9,236 bases of DNA from Gallionella sp. (GTDB lineage Bacteria; Pseudomonadota; Gammaproteobacteria; Burkholderiales; Gallionellaceae), in contig JARCRR010000154.1 of NCBI GenBank assembly GCA_029850565.1, forward strand, positions 1-9,236, given 5' to 3'. Positions 7,352 through 9,236 of the stretch are shown here, piece after piece. Each line of letters begins with the position of its first letter. The first letter of the stretch is position 1. The notes beneath the pieces are model-generated. The model did no database searches, was not told the DNA's origin, and was given only the letters and a program-made list of their open reading frames with translations. The position numbers and the translations under genes were made by a program.

Positions 7352-8236
7352 ATGGGTTGGTTCCAAAAACTATTGCCGCCGAAGATCAAACGCCGCGAGA
7401 GCGAGGATTCGAAGAAGAACGTGCCGGAAGGTCTGTGGCACAAATGCCCGTCCTGCCAAGCGGTGCTGTACCACTCCGATCTGGAGAAGAACCACAGCGT
7501 CTGCCCCAAGTGCAGCCACCATCACCGCATCACCGCGCGTACCCGTCTGGACTGGTTGCTGGATAGCGAAGGCCAGTTCGAGATCGGTTCCGAAGTGTTG
7601 CCCATCGATACGCTGAAATTCAAAGACCAGAAGAAATACAGTGATCGTCTGATCGCCGCCAAGAAGAGCACCAGCGAAGACGACGCACTCATCGTGTTGC
7701 AAGGCAGCATCCATGCCGTACCGGTGGTCGCGGCAGCGTTCGAATTCACCTTTATGGGTGGTTCCATGGGTTCGGTGGTGGGCGAACGTTTCGTGCGCGG
7801 AGTACAAGTCGCCTTGGAACAAAAATGCCCCTTCATTTGCTTCTCCGCCAGCGGCGGTGCGCGTATGCAGGAAGGTCTGTTGTCCTTGATGCAGATGGCC
7901 AAGACCAGTGCCGCGCTCACCCAGTTGAGCGAAGCCAAACTGCCCTTCATCTCTGTACTCACCGATCCGACTATGGGCGGCGTCTCCGCCAGCTTCGCCT
8001 TCCTGGGGGATGTGAACATCGCTGAACCCGGTGCGTTGATCGGTTTCGCCGGTGCGCGCGTGATTCAGCAGACCGTGCGCGAGACCTTGCCGGATGGTTT
8101 TCAGCGTGCCGAGTTCCTGCTGGAACATGGTGCCATTGACATGATCGTCGACCGCCGTGAGATGCGCGACCAACTGGCGACACTCATCACACTGCTGACC
8201 AAGCAGGATGCGGTGACGAAGCTGGAAGCCGCGTAA
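7352..8236 (+). CDS. accD: acetyl-CoA carboxylase carboxyltransferase subunit beta
   Basis: A 294-residue subunit that, with AccA, transfers carboxylate from biotin on AccB to acetyl-CoA, giving malonyl-CoA for fatty acid synthesis. An N-terminal four-cysteine zinc ribbon (Cys32, Cys35, Cys51, Cys54; CPSC...CPKC) is intact. The crotonase-fold segments FMGGSMGSVVGERF, FSASGGARMQEG and DPTMGGVSASFAFLGD, which form the acyl-CoA site and oxyanion region, are canonical. Length is normal (about 285-305). A strong AGGAG (7339-7343) lies 8 bases before the ATG, one of the clearest ribosome sites in this block. The link accD-folC behind trp genes is common in proteobacteria. Identification is firm. 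Confidence 0.98.
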   Translation: MGWFQKLLPPKIKRRESEDSKKNVPEGLWHKCPSCQAVLYHSDLEKNHSVCPKCSHHHRITARTRLDWLLDSEGQFEIGSEVLPIDTLKFKDQKKYSDRLIAAKKSTSEDDALIVLQGSIHAVPVVAAAFEFTFMGGSMGSVVGERFVRGVQVALEQKCPFICFSASGGARMQEGLLSLMQMAKTSAALTQLSEAKLPFISVLTDPTMGGVSASFAFLGDVNIAEPGALIGFAGARVIQQTVRETLPDGFQRAEFLLEHGAIDMIVDRREMRDQLATLITLLTKQDAVTKLEAA

Positions 8237-8247
8237 TTATTCAGTTT

Positions 8248-8280
8248 TGCAATCGGCAGGAGAGTTTCTTGCCGATTGCA
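8248..8280 (+). other. strong hairpin between accD and folC
   Basis: TGCAATCGGCA (8248-8258) and TGCCGATTGCA (8270-8280) are perfect 11-bp complements. The stem can grow inward by a G-U, a G-C and an A-U pair, leaving loop GAGTT (8262-8266). No T run follows on the + strand, so it is not a standard terminator. It starts 12 bases after the accD stop and ends 18 bases before the folC ATG. It contains AGGAG (8258-8262), the only good ribosome-site-like sequence in this gap. Possible roles are Rho-linked or partial termination, an mRNA processing or stability element, or control of folC; none is proven. Confidence 0.6.
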
Positions 8281-8297
8281 GTGTAGTCAAAGTCGAA

Positions 8298-9209
8298 ATG
8301 CCAACTTCCTTAGCCGACTGGCTAACCCACCTCGAATCCCTGCATCCCAAAACCATCGCGCTCGGTCTGGAGCGTGTGGCGCAAGTCAAGCAGCGTCTAA
8401 ATCTCAACCCTGATTTTCCTATCATCGTCGTCGGCGGAACCAACGGCAAAGGCTCGGTGTGCGCGATGCTGGAATCCATCCTGCATGCGGCGGGTTATCG
8501 TGTTGGCTGCTACACCTCACCGCATCTCTTGGATTACAACGAGCGCGTTCGTATTGCCAAACAGCAGGTGAGAGATGCGGAGTTGTGTGCTTCATTTGAA
8601 CAAATAGAGCATGCGCGCGGCGACATCGCGCTGACCTATTTCGAATTTGGCACGCTAGCTGCGATGCAATGTTTCATCGCACACAAGGTGGATGTTGCCA
8701 TCCTCGAAGTTGGGCTGGGTGGCCGGTTGGATGCGGTGAACGTGTTCGATGCGGATGTCTCGGTGGTGACCAGCGTGGACATCGATCATGTGGATTATCT
8801 GGGAGATACGCGCGAGAAGATCGCCTTCGAGAAGGCGGGCATCTTCCGACAAAGTCGTGTGGCGATCTGTGCGGACACTGATGTGCCGCAGGCTTTGCGT
8901 AAGCATGCGGGCGACATAGGCGCGGAGCTATGGTGCATAGGCAGTGAGTTCGGTTTCACTGAGCATCAAGGGCAGTGGGACTATCGCAGCAAGGTGGGGT
9001 CGCGCAGTGCCTTGCCACATCCGGCATTGCGCGGGGCGTTCCAGTTACACAATGCCAGTGCCGTGCTGGCCGCTTTGGATGCGCTAAAAGACAAAACCCC
9101 TGTGAGTATGGAGGCGGTGCGCCGTGGGCTGACCGAGGTCGAGTTGACGGGGCGTTTCCAGTTCGTACCGGGCAAGCCGCGCGTCTGCATCACTTCCGCC
9201 ACCGTATAG
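8298..9209 (+). pseudogene. folC: folylpolyglutamate synthase/dihydrofolate synthase, 3'-truncated
   Basis: The reading frame gives 303 residues against a usual 420-430. FolC adds glutamate to dihydropteroate and to folates using ATP. The start MPTSLADWLTHLESLHPKTI matches the family; an in-frame TTG at 8247 is less likely because it lies within the upstream hairpin. No clear Shine-Dalgarno precedes ATG 8298. The P-loop GTNGKGS (47-53), TSPHLLDYNERV, ILEVGLGGRLDAVN and SVDIDHVDYLGDTREKIAFEKAGI are intact. The match runs to GRFQFVPGKPRV, where relatives continue with an LDVAHNP-type segment and a C-terminal Rossmann domain. Here CITSATV and a TAG follow, and none of the three forward frames restores the family sequence, so this is not a simple frameshift. 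It could be a real disruption (insertion or rearrangement) or a chimeric sequence end. The family call is firm; the broken status is an inference. Confidence 0.8.
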
Positions 9210-9236
9210 AATGATCCGAAGGCCGCGATTCTACAC
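9204..9236. repeat. near-perfect inverted repeat at window end
   Basis: GTATAGAAT (9204-9212) and ATTCTACAC (9228-9236) are inverted copies with one mismatch, 15 bases apart. Each arm contains TAGAAT, resembling a -10 box, pointing toward the other; the minus-strand arm reads TGTAGAAT, an extended -10 form. The repeat lies wholly in the sequence that replaces the folC 3' end. It may be a promoter region of unrelated DNA, a mobile-element end, or chance. Confidence 0.35.

Noticed and set aside
7370..8173. Minus-strand open frame (267 codons) opposite accD
   Set aside because: It mirrors a conserved accD, with His/Gly/Gln-rich unrecognisable translation and no independent ribosome site or family likeness.
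8247..8297. folC starting at TTG 8247
   Set aside because: The extra 17 residues fall on the hairpin and do not resemble FolC N-termini; the family-like sequence begins at ATG 8298.

Overview
This window is ordinary, densely coded chromosome of a betaproteobacterium, most likely of the Nitrosomonadales/Gallionellaceae type. The guess rests on gene order (asd - fimV - truA - trpF - trpB - trpA - accD - folC, a layout known from Betaproteobacteria and partly shared with Pseudomonas), on moderate GC content and on the protein sequences; genus cannot be fixed by eye. All genes lie on the + strand. No tRNA, rRNA, CRISPR array, insertion sequence or prophage gene is visible, and no stretch over 300 bases lacks a gene.

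Layout: (1) bases 1-445 are the 3' end of asd (lysine/threonine/methionine branch). (2) After a 123-base gap with weak promoter-like and dyad sequences comes fimV, a 900-residue, single-membrane-span, LysM-containing polar hub protein, closed by a good intrinsic terminator at 3288-3315. (3) Immediately behind the terminator is a small polytopic membrane protein resembling the CbiQ/EcfT transporter subunit, overlapping truA by 4 bases. (4) truA, trpF, trpB, trpA, accD and folC follow with gaps or overlaps of -20 to +61 bases, a probable co-transcribed block. It joins tRNA pseudouridylation, the last steps of tryptophan synthesis (PRA isomerase, then both synthase subunits), the carboxyltransferase beta subunit of acetyl-CoA carboxylase, and folylpolyglutamate/dihydrofolate synthase. 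(5) folC looks broken: it follows its family to about base 9185, then runs into unrelated sequence and stops at 9209, some 120 codons early, only about 27 bases before the window ends.

Catalytic or ligand-binding residues are intact in TruA, TrpF, TrpB, TrpA and AccD, so these look functional. I find no convincing undescribed system. The points most worth checking are the folC 3' break, the orphan EcfT-like gene placed just after a terminator, the strong hairpin between accD and folC that holds an AGGAG, and the repeated FDVT motif in the cytoplasmic part of FimV.
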